A DNA stretch of 64,000 nt from Trogon surrucura (Eukaryota; Chordata; Aves; Trogoniformes; Trogonidae), in the NCBI GenBank assembly GCA_020746105.1, contig CM036629.1:2673501-2737500 (forward strand). Reading direction: 5' to 3'. Below, piece by piece: positions 23,885 through 37,300 of the stretch (positions are counted from its first letter, which is position 1; each line of letters opens with the position of its first letter). The notes below the pieces were generated by a model. It worked only from the letters and a program-made list of their open reading frames with translations. It was not told the origin of the DNA and did not search any database. Both the position numbers and the translations under genes were made by a program.

Positions 23885-24010
23885 GCGAGGACACGGAGCT
23901 TGAACTTGAATTAGATGGTAATTGCGACGTGCCTAATTACAGGGAAAGAGCAAATCACTCTGGTGCTTCATAAAGTGTCTGACACGGAATAACGAGGATA
24001 ATTAGCAATC
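23885..24010. promoter_or_regulatory. AT-rich candidate enhancer element
   Basis: Contains several TAAT/ATTA motifs (GAATTAGATGGTAATTGC, CTAATTACAGG, GATAATTAGC) within about 120 bases of GC-rich surroundings, a density typical of homeodomain-bound enhancers. No open exon. Inference only. Confidence 0.35.
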
Positions 24011-25309
24011 AGACGGGAAGCTGCTACCTCCCTGCTCGCGCGCCGCCCCCCCCCCGAAAGCCCCAGGGAGCCCCTCTCCCCCTCCTGCCTCACAGGGTTC
24101 CCCCCCAGAGCATCTGCCCTGGCGTGGGGCAAGTTGCATCACTTTTGTCCCAGCTCCAGCATTGCATATCTGCACTCCCCCCGCCCCCGCATGGGACATG
24201 AGCCCTGCAAGGGTGACGTGCAGCTGGTGGCCGTGTCACTCCCCCCCACCGAGGGGGTCTGGTGGCCGTGCCAAGTGTCCCCGCATCCAGCCGTGCTGCT
24301 GTGCGGCGCAGGCAATGCATTAATTCTGGCTGACGCTAGAGCGCACCAGAAGCATGTCGTGACACCCTCCCGGGGACACGGCACCCAACAGAGCCACCTG
24401 CCCCGGCCACTTGCCCGTGGGCTCCCCGGGGTGGCCCTGGAGGCAGCCTCTGCCACCCCGCTGGGTGCACAGGCTGCCCTCGGTGGCTGCAGGGTGTCAG
24501 GGATGTGATTGATGCTGCTTGATTTCCCCCCAGGCTTTGTCCTTTTGGAGGGGTGGAGCGATGCAGCACCCCAAAACCCACCCCTGCTCTCCCGGTCTTG
24601 CCCAGCATCGCCCGCAGGGAGGAGGCTGAGGAGCGTCCGGCTCCCAATTAGCTGATCCTTTTAATGATGCTGTAGTGGGCTTAAGGAGTGCATCCACCTT
24701 GGGGAGGCTGTGCCGTGCTGAGGGGGCTTATCCCAAACCTCCTGTCCCCCCATCCCAGAGTAGGGGGGGGTGGAGGAGCAGCCGCCGGGCAGTGTTGCCC
24801 CAGGTGGGGGCTGATCCCACAGCCTTCAGACCCCTCCCCAGTGTCCCCCACCTGCCCCCCTGTGAATTGAGACTTGTCCACTCCTGCCCCCCCGAGAAGA
24901 CTTGCTGCAGGTGACAGGCACCCGAAGGCTGAGGAATAACCCCCGTGCTGGGCACGAAGGGTCCCTCCAGCCCAAATATGCCCCTGGTCGGGGGGTGACA
25001 AGCTACTTTGCTGGCTTCACCCTTGCTCCCGCTTACCCTGGAGGTTCTGCAGCCACCTCGCTCCTGTCCCCAGCCACCACACCATCTGTCACCCCCACGG
25101 ACCCTCTTCCTAGCATCTCCCAGGAAGCCCGCAGCGGATTCCAGCATGGTTTTCAGACTGGTCCTGCCACTATGGTTGCAGAGAGGGCTGGGCATGCCGG
25201 CAGCACCGTAGGGATGGGTGTGGGTGTCCCCGGGTGCTGAGGCAGGGTGGAGGTCACGCATCCCAGCCTGTCCTCCTGTGTGCACGTCTCCTTGCCGTCT
25301 CTCCTCCTG

Positions 25310-25500
25310 TGTTTCTTCTTTTTTTTAATTTATTTTCTTTATTTTTATTTTTTTCCCCCTCTTTGAGCAGCTGTTCTCTAATAAGCTGTTAATGATGATA
25401 CAGTAAGTAGAAGCGGAGAGTCCTGCGGGAGCTGCCACGATTTGTGTAATTGGTCTCGGAGGAGACAAAAGTATCTAATATTTACATGCCGGTATTAGTC
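25310..25500. promoter_or_regulatory. AT-rich candidate enhancer element
   Basis: A T-rich stretch followed by TCTAATAAGCTGTTAATGA, GTGTAATTGG and AGTATCTAATATTTACAT motifs. The string ACA|GTAAGTA at about 25400 looks like a splice donor but has no upstream open exon, so it is read as chance. Confidence 0.35.
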
Positions 25501-27501
25501 CCCTGGGAACGCTGTCTGGGCTGGCACGGGGAAGGCAGCTCCCAACCTCAACCTGTCTGCTCCCAGCTGATGGATCCGCACATCTCTTACGGATGGAGAT
25601 TGCTTCGTGGCAGGTGGAGGTCCCTGCACCACTCTGACAGCTTGCTATGGGGGTGTCCCCACTCCCAAAAGCATCCCAGTGGCTCGGCACCCACACGGTT
25701 TGCGGGAGCAGCGGGGTTTGGCTGAGCTGCTTCCAGAGGGAGGATGAGGATGCTCCAGCACAGGAGGCAGGAGCTGGGGATCCCAGGGTGGGTTTATGAG
25801 GGCTGCAGCTGGGTTGGCGAGGCACAAACAGGCTCCTGAGCTGTCTGGGGAGTGCCTGGAGCGAGGAACGGGAGTGAGGTGCTTGCAATCCGGCCGCCCA
25901 GCACCCTCTTCCCTGTGCCAGCGGGTGGGGTGGGTTTGTCGGGAGCTGTGCCGGTGCTCCTGGACAGGCAGGTTCCAAAGCAACGCTGGCATCTTGCTCC
26001 CAGCCGGCCAGGTGAGCTGTGGGACTGGGTGGCTGCCGGTGAAACCACTGGTAGCATTCGCTGCCTGCAGCTGGTAAGGTCTTAATGGCAGGGGAAACTG
26101 AGGCACAGTGGGGCTGGGCAGCAGACTGCGCTCTCTTCTGGAAGCCCTGACCCTGCTGAGATCTTGTCCAGGGTCTCATCCTGTGGACAAGGTCCCCACC
26201 AAGGTTTTCCTGCTTCCCCTGGTACCCCTAAGTCCCCAAAGCTTTGGGGCTGTCCTCTCTTGCTGGGGAGAGGACACCAGCCAGGTTTGTCTTGGCGTCG
26301 CTGCCACCAAGAGAAGCTGTGTCAGGATGCTGAGACCATGCTCGCTCTAGTGTCCACATTCCTGCACCCCCAAACCTGCCAGTGGCCCCTGAGAGAGAGA
26401 TGCAAGTGGGAGGGAGGTGACATGGAGGCACCTGGCCACGAGTGGCAAGGCCAGGCAGGGCACAGGGCTGGGTGCCTCCTTATTCCCCCCTGGAGCAGAA
26501 GATGGGGGGGGCTGCCTTAGCACCTCGACCCAGGAGGGGGGCCACAGCACCGTGCTGTGCCCCTACAGCCCTGCAGGATCGTGCCACCCTCATTTTTTCC
26601 AAAGAGATTCCTGCTTTCCCATTGCCGTGGCAACCTCCAGCATGGCACCTCCCCAAAAGGACATCTTGCATGTGCCTTCCCCATCCTTGGGGTCGCTCTC
26701 CTGGGGTGAGGGGACAAGGGGGACTGGTGCGGGTGGCTCGGGCAGAAGAGGTGGGGCTTAGTTTTGCAGGGTGCCAGGTTTGGGCATCGCTCTTCACCCT
26801 GAGCCCGCCCACAGAATCAAAGGCTCAGTGTTTTGCAACAGCTTGAAAGGAGAGCGGGCAGGTTTGCTTTGGAGGCTGCTGGCCTCATCCTGCTGGCTGG
26901 GCACCACAGGGACCTGGCAGCTGCCGCTGGGGTTATCCGGGGGCTCCTGGGGGGGCTGTAGTGGGAAACGGGTGCCAGGTGAACGTTGCTGAGCCCTGCC
27001 AAGCTCGTGGCATGAATGGAGGCGCTCAGGTGGAGTCTCGGTGCCCTGCCTTGTCTGTCACCCCCTTGTCCAGAGTGGGATGGATGGATTTTGTGTTTGC
27101 AAAGGGTAGTTAGTGGCTTGGAGGGGGGTGTGTGTGTTTATTGCCCCCCAATGCCCCTGCTGTGTGTGTGTTTTGGGAGGGGAAGGATTCCCCCTCCTCC
27201 TCCTCCTTCCCTCCCTCCCGCCTTATGTGTTAAATCTGCTAAGCAGGGGAATCGGTGCAGTCGCCATCTGTGAGCCTGCCAATAATGGGATTAACTCTTT
27301 CCCCTGGCCGGGGCTGAGCTTGATGGCGTTTCTGGCACACCCCCCCCCCCCCTTCTCGGGGTACCCCCCCTCCTCCTCCCGCCTGCTTGGAGGGAACCAG
27401 CCCGCCGGGAGATGCCGGTGGTGATGCCCCAGGGTCGAGGAGCTCGCTGGGGACAGCCTCAGTCTGCCCCACCCTCCGTGTAGATCTGAGCTGCCGGTAT
27501 G

Positions 27502-27555
27502 GCCTCGGTGTCCACTCCTGCCTCGGTGTCCCCTCCTGCCTCAGTTTCCCCTCTT
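27502..27555 (+). repeat. 18-bp unit repeated three times
   Basis: Three tandem 18-base units of the type GCCTCGGTGTCCCCTCCT. The last copy has diverged to contain the CCTCAGTTTCCCC motif that recurs across the window. Confidence 0.75.
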
Positions 27556-27899
27556 GCCCAGCAGGGTGGCTTGGGGCAGCGCAAAGGGGCTCTGTGCTCC
27601 TGCCAGCCCGGCAGCTGCTTTTGCGGGATGGGGGGGACACACCACGCTGAGCCCCGGTCCCCGAGGCAGCGGGAAGCAGGGATGCCCGCCCCCCGCCTCC
27701 TCCCCCTCCCGGGGATGCTGGGTACCCCTGCCCGGGTTCAGAGGTAGGACCCCACGGAGGGGGGGGGGTTTGTTTGTGGGACGGGGGACTCCCTCCCCAA
27801 CCTTGCAGCTTCAGGCCCGTTGCCCGGGGGCGGGGGGGCTGCGCCCCCGCTAATCCTCTTAGGCGCTGGGCTGCGCCCCGGAGCAGCTGGCGAGGCTGG

Positions 27900-28562
27900 A
27901 TCCGGCCACTGCCCATCCTCCCCTTCCCAACAGGTGCCCCTCCGGGCCCCCTGCGCTGCCGGGGCCGTCACATCCCCCCCTACCCCCCCCCCTGCCTGGC
28001 CGCGGAGCGAAGGGCTCCCCGCAGCAGGCAGCCCCCTCCCCCCCGAGGCCGGCCCGGGAGCGCTCATTAATTATCTAATCTTCCCTTTATGTTTAATTTA
28101 CAGCCCCGCGCGGCTCTGGCCATATGCTGCTTTTGTTGTGTCTGGCTCTTTGTTGTGGCAGGCAGCGGGGGCTGGCGAGACCCCCCCCCCCCTCATTCTC
28201 CCCCCCCACAACCCGAGCCAGCCCTTTGATCCCCCCCATCCTCCCCAGCGCCACCCTCCAGCCACCCCCGCGGCACGGTGGCGAGCCCCGGGGAGGGGGT
28301 AAGTGCCTTTTATTTATTTTTTTCTTTCTCGGTTATTAATTTTTCTGACAAACCCCCCCGCCCCGTCCCCAATACACACCCTCCTCACCGTGTCGTGTCC
28401 CCCCCCCCGCCCCCTCCCTCCCCGTCGCTTGTCGCCGGCGGCTCCGGGATTTGATCGCGCGTGTGCGCGGAGCTGCCTCCTCCCGCTCCGCCGCTGCGCG
28501 GGGTCACCGCGCCCGCCCGCACCCCGGCACCGCGCCCACCGCTCACCCCCGCCCCAGGTAGG
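27900..28562 (+). promoter_or_regulatory. CpG island with AT-rich core and donor-like 3' edge
   Basis: CpG-rich sequence surrounds a small AT-rich element at 28060-28105 (CATTAATTATCTAATC, GTTTAATTTACAG). The island ends near CCCCAG|GTAGGT with GT at 28557-28558, a good donor, so this could be a non-coding alternative first exon. No start codon with an open frame into that donor stands out. It may instead be an enhancer or orphan CpG island. Confidence 0.3.
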
Positions 28563-31279
28563 TGCAGGGCAGGCATCTGCCCGTAACCCCCCCACACCCC
28601 CTCCCCACCCTGCCCTGGGGGGGTACCGCGCCCTGGGGGGGTCCTTACTTGAGGGGCGAGGATGGGAGCGGGATGGTGGAGGAGGATGTAATTCCTCCCT
28701 CCCCGGACTTGTTGCCATCCCCCCAAATTGGGAGGGGGGAGCTGGGGGTGGGTGTGAGTAAGCGGTGGCGGGGGGCTACCTCGGCTTGCCTTGGGTACCC
28801 GCGGTGGGGGGGGGGGTTGGTGTAACTCGGTGCAAACTTTGCGCGGTGCGGGGCCAGGCTTCGCTCTCATTTTTATTCTTTAAAAAGTAGTGAAATGAGC
28901 TTTCTGCACCCAGCAGGCCTGGGTGCAGCTCTCCTAGGGTGCACGGGATGGGGGCACCCCAGCTGAGGGGTTGCAGCCTGTGTGCTCATGCTTGGGAGGT
29001 TCGGATCTAGCTCTGGGGGGGGCAGCAGTGCTTGGATGGGGGGTGAAGGGGCTTGATCCACGTGGCTGCTGCCTCCAAGGCTCAATCTGGGGATGATGGG
29101 GGGCAAAGTTTCCCCTCCTCCCCGACCTCCGGGGGCTCAGCTGGGTGCGCTGAGGTTGGAGCCGCCCGTCCTTGAGTGACGCTGTGACCCCGGTGCGGGC
29201 AGGTCCTCTTGGGGGATGCCCAAATCTCTACTCCAGGGCAGCTGAGGGGGGTCTGCACCTCCTTTGCTGCTCCCTGCCAGCCCTGGTGGGAGCTGCGGGC
29301 AGGCGGTGGGGGGGTGCCAAGCCGCGGGCCTGCCTTGGCCACGGAAACCGTGTGCTGGGGCCAAGCTGGGCTTGGCATCAGTGCACAGGCTCTCCTTTGC
29401 AACCGTAAGGTCACCGCGACCGCCGAGGGGGAGGTGGCCCTGCCAGGGCGTGCTGGCTCCGGTGGTGGCTCCTGCGTGCAGGGAGCCATGAGGCGCTGGC
29501 GGGAGCTGGCCTGGGGGGGCCACCGAGCTGCTCGCCAGGTGAACAAACCCCCTTTCATGCTTGCCGGAGGCAGCTGGTTCGCCATGCGTCCTGCCTGCTG
29601 TGGGGGTCTTCTGGGGGTGCTTGAGGGACCCCTGGGCGGCTTCAAGGGGCTGCAGCAGCTGAATGATGGGGTGGGATGTGGTACTGAGGGACCATTCAGC
29701 TTCAGCGATGGCACGGTGGCAGCACCAGTTAACCCACGCACGTGTCCTGGCGGTGAGGTGACATCCCTGTTGCGGAGTTGGGGAGGGGGACACAGGGTGG
29801 GTACCACTCCACCAACGCCCCGTGTCCTTATGTGTGGGGCTGGCTGTCCCTTTTTGGGCTTATTTTCCACCCACCGGGTGTGGGGGGGGGGCAGAGGAAG
29901 GGGCCAGGGCAGCTCGCGGCAGGTGGTCACCGCTGTCTCGCCGTGGCCCGTCCCAGTACAAAGCCCCCATTCCCTCCCTCTCTCCCGGCCCCACACCAAG
30001 GGGACGCTTGCCAAGCGAGACTCCTGGGCTCCGTGCCGTGGCGGGTTCGCAACCACATTGTCGCGAGAAGCAGCTGAAAACGTGGTGCTGGACTTCCCCC
30101 ATGGCTGCCCACCCACCCCATCCTCACCCCTTGCTCCCAGCATCCCTGGGTGCCGGGGAAACTGAGGCAGCGGGGCAGGAGGCGGCTCGCCCAAGGGAGC
30201 CGGTGCCAGGGCTGGGGAGAGAAAACAGGATTTTTGGCATGGGCCGGCGTTGCCGCGCTCTCTGCCCGTGGGCGAGGGTTGATCTTTGCTGGGTGTTGCA
30301 GCATGGCTCTCCCTGCCGTGCTTTACCCCTGCTCTGCACCGGGAGGCAACCTGGGGACCGTGGCTCTGTCCCCGCAAGGTGACACCCTCTCCCCCCCCCC
30401 CTCTTAGGGCCGGTGAAAGGGGCGATTGTTCCCCCCCCCCCCGCCGCCGCCGGGGGTGGCCGGCACTGTGTGTGGCGGGGCTGGCACGGGCAGTGGGTTG
30501 GCCTTGGCCCCCTGCCCGCTGCCGTGCCCTTTTCCAGAGGCAGCTGCCTGTGGGCACGGCTTGGCAGCCGTTCCTGCATGTGGGCATGGTCGGGGCAGGA
30601 CCTGTGCTCCCCCCTCTGCCCCCCAGGCCACCGGATCGCTTCTCGTGCAGGGTTGCGACACCCGCTGCCGTGAGTTCGTAGTTCTCAGCCCAGCAGTGGA
30701 TTTTTCCAGCAGAGCCTGAAAAACGTTGGGTTCGGGGGGGACGAGCAGGGAGCCAGTTCTCCCTGCCCTACTGAAAAGTCCCTCTGGAGACGTGCCCAGC
30801 AACTTCACCCTTGCTCAAGTGATGTGTCAGCTCTGAAAGCCCCTGGTTTTCCACCCTGGAGCTGTGTGCAGGAGGGGGCTGTTCTTCCCCTCCCTTCCTG
30901 GGCACGCTGGAAATCTTGGGCGACCGGAGCGTCTCTCCTGGGGGGGTTTCTGGGCATGTAGGATAGTAAGACCCGGGGCGGTCTCCCACCCCCCCCGCCG
31001 CTACTGTGCATCCCTCCCCTCCCAGCTCGCTTGTCAGCTAACGGCGCGGCTTATTCCTATGGCTTTTTTAAGTGCTTAATGGCGCGCGGGGCTAATGATG
31101 CGGCTCCCTCTGTTCGTGCCGCCTGGATAGATGGATGGTGTCGGGGCTTGGCGCTGCCCGAACCCGCAGGGATGGGGATGGGGACAAGAAGGGGTCCATC
31201 CGGTGCCCCCCCCCCCGGAGCTGGGGGGCTCCGAGCGGGCGTCCGCCTGCCTCTCTTCCCTCCTCCGCGCGGCTGCTCG

Positions 31280-31375
31280 GAGCAGTAATGTCACCGTAAA
31301 CGATATTTATCACGAGGTGATAAAAATCTATTTCCAGCGACCTCTTGGAAATGGCCCTCGTAAAACCAGGCAGCA
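31280..31375. promoter_or_regulatory. AT-rich candidate enhancer element
   Basis: Contains AGTAATGTCACCGTAAACG, GATATTTATCACGAGGTGAT and AAAATCTATTTCC in a GC-rich context. The string TATCACGAGGTGATA is a near-perfect short inverted repeat and may be a factor-binding site. Confidence 0.3.
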
Positions 31376-34300
31376 GACGGAGGCAGGAGGCAGACAGCGG
31401 GGAGGGGGAACGGGCAGGGAAATGGCTGTAATCAGCCGCAGAGCAGGGGCCAGCTCTGCCAAGGAGCCAGCCCTGATGTCCCCAACCCTGAGAAATCAGA
31501 GGGGGCAGCGGTGAAGCTCTGAGAGCTACTCGAGCATCCCGGGGCTTGGGCATCCTGGGACGCAGCATCCAGGCTGTGAAGGGGTGCTGAAGAGTGTTGA
31601 AGCGAGCGGGCTGGGGAGCCGTCGCGTGCCGTAGCTGCGTCCCACGACGTTCCCGGAGGGACAGGCTTGGGGATGCTGGTCCCAGAGCAGCAGGTCGGGG
31701 TTGGGATGCTGTGCGAGCCGCCTTTCTCCCAGTGCTTGCAGCCTGGCCCTGCTTGGTCACCCGTTGTCTCCTGTCCTGTTGACCCCATACTCCTCCCTCC
31801 TGCAGCTCCATCGCTTTGGTGCCGATGCTGGGTGCTGATTCAGCCGTCTCCCTCCCGGCACTAATTACTCAGCCCATCGAGGCCGTAAATTCTCTGTCGG
31901 GAGCGGGTCGGCAGGCGGAAACCTCTTTGGCTCCTTTCCCCGCTGACCTGAGCGGGGACCTGTAATCTGGCGTAATTCGTCAGGGCGCTGAGTCGGCAGG
32001 CGGGTGCCTCGTCCTCCCTTCCCCACCTTTGGGGCGTTCTGGCCCCCACCAGCATCCCTCCTCCCTGCCGAGAGGTACCTGGCATCGCTGAGTGTGCGTG
32101 ACGCTCAGCGGAGCTCTGTGTATCCCCCCATCACTAGGGACAGCCTGGGTGACCTTGTGTCCTTCCTGCACCCTGTGTGATGCTGCTGGCCTGGCCGTCC
32201 CTGGTTTTTATTTCTGAGCTGGGGGATGGAGGGCAGAGGACCCTATGGGCCAGCTTTGTCGCATTGGAGAGGTGGGATTCGCTCCTAAAAATGGGGACAG
32301 GGCAGGGCCCTGGTGGAACAGGGATGCGGGAGAAGACGGCTCCCGGCTGCAGCGTCTAATCTCTTGTCCCAGCAAAGTGACTCGTAATCACTTAAAGTAA
32401 TTAACCAGGTAGGGCAATGGCTGGACCTCCCCGAATGCCTGGGTGTCCCCTCCCTGGGGGTGGCTGCCCCAGAGAGGGGCCCACAGTGGCAGCTGGAGAG
32501 GGGTCTGGCCAGGAGTTCAGCTCCCAGGGCTATGCCAGGAGGGGACAGTGGGCAGGATGGATGACATCCAGCTTGGGTACCACTCCGGTGAGCGAAACCT
32601 TCGAAATCCCCACTGAGGGACGTGGCGGACTACGTGCCACCGAGAGTCTTTGTGCCCGCCTGCCTCCTGCTGTGCCCGGGGCGCGCCGGTGACACAGCAG
32701 AGCGTGTGCCGCAGGTATTATCCTGCATTAAAGTTTTCCCCCTTTGCAGATGGTGAGCGTTTAATCTGCGGCTTAACGAAGCGCCGGACCTGGCGGTAAG
32801 TCCGTCTTTAGATGGCAGGCGGGAGCTGAGAACCGGCACGCTAAGCTGCCCGGCTGGATGAAGAAGGGGGACACGGAGACGGGAGGTGGTGGGGAGAGGG
32901 GGAGATTAATGCCGCTGTCGCAAGCCGATTGCCCGGCCAGCATGTTGCCCTCACCGTGGGACCTGCGCCGAGGGCTTTCGTCACACGTGTGATTGCCGTG
33001 ATGTGCCCCCTCCTGGAGTTGGATGTGGTCCCCCAGCAGGGTCACCTCACTTCGCACTGACGTGGCTGCTCCTCCCTGCCTCAATTTACCCCCACGGGGC
33101 TTTGCACACATGGGAATGCCCCGAAAACCTGAACCGCTGTGGGACGGGTGGGGTTTTCCGAAGTGAAAAGCCCCTTTTGGGGCAGCTGCCTCCCCCCGTG
33201 GCAGGTATTTAGGGTGACGGGGAGGGGACACAGGTGTTTGGGACGGTGGCCGCAGACTGCCCGGCAGCTCTGGAGCTGGAGGTGGGTGAGCTGGCCACTG
33301 TGATGGCTTGTGGGGTTGTGATGTCCCCGGGGTGGGGAGCACCAAAGATGGAGCAGAGCCCCGGGGCTGCACAGCACGGTGTCCCGCAGGGTCTCTGCAG
33401 GATTTGAGTGGCTGGACCGGCTCCGCAGTGAGCTACATCTCTCCCTTCCTGGCTCAGGGACCAGTAATCTTGGGGGGACACAGGCAGCGGTGGCCTGGAT
33501 CTGGGGTTGTGGCAGGGTGGCAGAGGGAGATGGGGGCTGTGTGTCTCAATGTGGAGTGACACTGTTTTGGCTGTTTACTCTGGAGTCTAATGATGGTGGC
33601 GAAGGCTCTGTGCTGCACAGCCTCGGGGAAATCCTTGCAGATCTGAGAGGGCTGGTTATTCCCTGCAGGGCCTGCCGCCTGCGTGGTTAGAATGCTCACA
33701 TCTTCCCCTGCCTCGGTTTCCCTGCCTTGAAAACAGGGTGGGGGGAACATTTCCCAGCCTGGCAGGGACTGGCAGGTGTAAGCATCACCCTGGGGTGATG
33801 GGGTAACGAGCCTGGGAGTTCTTGGTGTGGAAATGGGGTGATGCAGTCCCCAGCAGTGGGGTGGAGGTTCTGGCATCCCCTGGAACCTCGTGCATCGCCA
33901 CCAGCCATGGCTCTTCCCACAACCTGGGGAAATTGAGGCGCAGGAGGACACACAGTGTGGCCACGCCTGCTGAAGCAACGAGCAGCCACCGGTCCCCACG
34001 CCCAGAGGAGCTCGAGGAAAGCCAGGAGCGAGCAAGGAAAGCCGGGAGCGAGCTGCTACGCAGCCCCCGCCGTCCCCCCCCTCGCTTCCCCCTCCATCAC
34101 CTCCCCGTTCGCAGGCGAACAAATGTCTGTTCTTGCAAAAAAAAGAAGTGACAGGGGTCGGCGCAGCGCTTTCCACATGACCTGCCCGGGAACAGAGGAC
34201 GTCTTTGTTAATCCAGCGAGCTGTCAGTTCAGCCTCTTCACAAAAGGCATAAACCACTTATTGCTGCTCTCACCCCTGACCCCGGATCCGCCTGCGCGCC

Positions 34301-37300
34301 CTCCATTGTGCCGTTCTCGAGGAAGCTGGCAAACAATTTCGGCTCCGGCTCCCCTCCCCGCCCGGCGGCTGCGAGTGGGGCCGCTTCTCGCCCCGCCGGC
34401 GTGGGGAGCCACCGCGGGGGGGGGGGACAGCCTCTCGCCCCCCCTCCATCACCACCATCACCCCCCCACCACTCCGGCCGCATCTGCGCGCCCGCCGCCT
34501 CGCCTGGCAGCTGCTGCGAGGGGACGGGGGCTGCCACAAAGGGCCGTCGGCGAGACCACCTCCTTCCATCCCTCAGTCCATCCGTCCCTCCCTCCCGGGG
34601 CTGCCGGGAGCAGCTGGCTGGAGCCCGCGGGTTGTGGCGAGGGGGTGCCGGGTGCTGCACCCCGTGGCCCCCCAGCCGAAACCCCTTAATGAGAGGGGAC
34701 AAAAGCTCCTTAGGGCCCCTGACTGGGACGGGCTGGGACGGCAGCTTTAGCCAAAGCCGCTTACGGCCTGGCGCAAAGCTGGCGAGAACAGCCCTGCTTC
34801 CCGGGGCCAGCGTGGGATGGGGCGATGCTCGCACCCCGTCAGCCTCGGGGGGCTCAGGGGGTCACATGGGGTGACGTTGGTGCCAAGCACGTGCCGCCCG
34901 CATCGTCCCTTTGCACCCAGCACCCAGACCCTGCGGCGGGGCCGGTGCGTGCCGGAGCAATTAGATGCAGTCACTTTGGGGCTATATATAACCCAAATTG
35001 CTGCCTGCAGCTCGTTAGCTGGCTGTCAGAGCCGCAGCGGCCACGGCGGGTGAGATGGTGTCGCCTGGGGTGGGGTGGCAGGAGGGTGACACGAGGGACC
35101 CGCTGCACCCCGAGGATGGGGAGCACGAAGGGGTAGTAGGGTACGGGGCTGGGCCCTTTGGTGGAAAATGGGCCGGTGGGGGCGCACCCCGAAAGCAGCA
35201 TCGAGTGGGGCGGTGCTGCACCCGCTTCCGCTAGGCGCTTCCTCCGCCATGCCGGCGGTGCGTGGTTGCAAACCTGCTTTGCCAGCACAGTGCAAGAAAG
35301 GAGTGGGGGGAGCTGCGGTGCCTCGGGGCTCAGGGTGATGTTTTTCCCCACCCCTCCTAGTGTTCCTTGGGCTAGCGGCACAGCCTGACAACTGGGTCAG
35401 GCTGGTGGGGGGCCCACCAATGCATTGCTCCTTGGTGCTGGCGGTGTTTCCAGCAATCTCCAGTCTAGCCTCTTCCATCCTCACCAGTTACCCCCCCCCA
35501 GCCTGGGCTCACCGACGTGCCGTGGTTTTGCCAGCACACACCCTGTCCCCCACGCCGGGGAGGAGCGCAGCACCTCGGGCTGTCTGGGGGCAGCTGCGAG
35601 ATGAGTGCGAACATATTGTGTGGGCTCCTGCGGCAGGCGTCACCGTGTCGCTGCCGGAGAGTGAGCAAGGAACCACAACCCCGCCGTCACCAAACGGCTC
35701 CGGCACGGCCGCGGAGGTGCCCACGCGGGCGCCTGGGACACGCCGCGGCAACCCACGGCTTCGCTGACGTGCCGGGACCCGGAGGTGGGATGTGGGTGGG
35801 CAGTGATGCCCGTGGCGCCGGGGATGGGGTGACCCTTGGCACATGGTGTCCCCGCCAGCTCCCTTCCACCACTGTGATGCGTCCCAGTGGCCCTGTTAAT
35901 TTTTGGGGAGGGGGCCACTGGGCTGGGCACATCCCTGGCTTGGGGAGGGTTAACGGCACCGTGTGTCTCTCTCTAGAGCCTTTTGTTTCTTTCCCGTTCT
36001 TTCTCTCCCCCCTCCTCCTTTCCCCTTTTTAATGAGGGGTTAGCGCAGCCGTAATTGCAGGTTCCAACTTTTCCACCAGCAAACACGGCCGTGAAAAACT
36101 TTCAACGCGGGGATCTGGCCACCGCCCCTCCTGTGGGCATCCACCGCAGGGCTAGGGACCCACAGGGTGCTGAGCCAGGACACCCACTGCATCAGGTCTC
36201 CTGGTACAGCATGCTTTGGGGGAAAAAACCCACTGGTTTCAGGCTGCTGGGAGGAGGGTGAAGGCTTCCTGGAGGGAGAAGCAGCTGAAACCACCTGGGC
36301 TGGGGCTGTGCCCCACTGCAGCCTTTAAGCCAGCTGCTAGGGCTCCTCCTTCTGCAACCGGCTCTCGGCATCCCTCGGGGAGGTGCAGGATGTGGCCCCC
36401 TCCGTGCCGAGCATCCTCACCGCCTCGGCACTCGCTCACTCGCTTGCGGAAGCTCGCGCGCGCGGGCTGTGCCAGAAAACCCGGCGCTGGGTGCAGCTGC
36501 GCGCCGTGGCGCTCGCCGGGCTCCGTGCCCGCCGTCCCGCCAGGGTGATGCCAGCCAAGAGGCGACCGCATCCACCCCCGGTTGCCCTGGCTGCCGGCAG
36601 CCAGGGGGATTTTCCGGGGTGCTGCCGCTCGGAGTGGGTGGAGGTTGGATGTTTGGTGGTGGAGGGGGCTTTGCTGTGCCTGCGGCATCACCGTGGGCGG
36701 CATCACCGGTGCCAGCCTGAGCGGCAGGCGAGGCGCAGGGGAGGTGGAATGGGGAAGCCGCGTTTTCTGGTGTCCCGAAGGCACGGGAAATGTGCTGGAT
36801 CCCTCGCTGGGGAGCTGCCACAGTCCTTTTGCTTTCTCTCTCTGTCGTCCTTCGTGTCCCCCGGCTGCAGAGCTGCCTGCCTGGGGCATGTGGGGCACTG
36901 CGGTGCTGCCGTGCCGGTGGTGGTGGGGACCCGGGGTCTGGGGGTGCCTCTCCCTGCCCGTCCCCTCTGGCCACTGGCTGGGTTTTGATTCAGTTCGAGC
37001 TGTCTGTGTCCCTCGTACTGAGGACCTGCCGTAGGGTGATGAGGGCATATGCCACGAAGTGGGGTTTGAGGGAGTGCCATGCCGTGGGGCTGTGTGTGCC
37101 AGCCCTATTTCTCCCCTGGTTTTGTCACCTGCGGAGCTGCCCTGTCGTCCTTGCTCATCTCCCGTGACTTGCAGCCCTTGTCTGCTTGCCAGTTGTTTTG
37201 CTTGTGTTAATAACATCACATAACAATGTCATGTTGATGTCACCTCACTGCACACCTGCCCTTTGCCGTGCCCAGGCCCTGTGGCCTTGGTCCCCTCTAG

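Larger units (their letters stand above)
15553..27900 (+). other. non-coding sequence, mid-left part of the presumed intron
   Basis: Mostly GC-rich, with pyrimidine tracts, G and C homopolymers and small AT-rich islands (17870-17965, 21655-21740, 21895-21960, 23885-24010, 25310-25500). Isolated splice-like sites occur, for example a strong acceptor at 19604 with a GTACTG donor at 19642 and a CAG|GTGAGC donor near 26012. None is supported by a protein-like reading clearly better than background. No RNA gene was recognised. Confidence 0.55.

Noticed and set aside
25922-26011. 30-codon block between CCCTGTGCCAG and CAG|GTGAGC
   Set aside because: Splice sites are acceptable, but the peptide is unremarkable and phase 0 to 0 proves nothing; such blocks occur often in this GC-rich sequence.
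29082-30587. 501-codon open frame on the minus strand
   Set aside because: Overlaps a 318-codon plus-strand frame, has Pro/Gly/Arg/Ser-rich low-complexity content, no domain and no splice context. High GC depletes stop codons, so long open frames are expected.
36239-37219. 326-codon open frame on the minus strand
   Set aside because: Compositional openness; plus-strand frames are equally open and no family is recognised.
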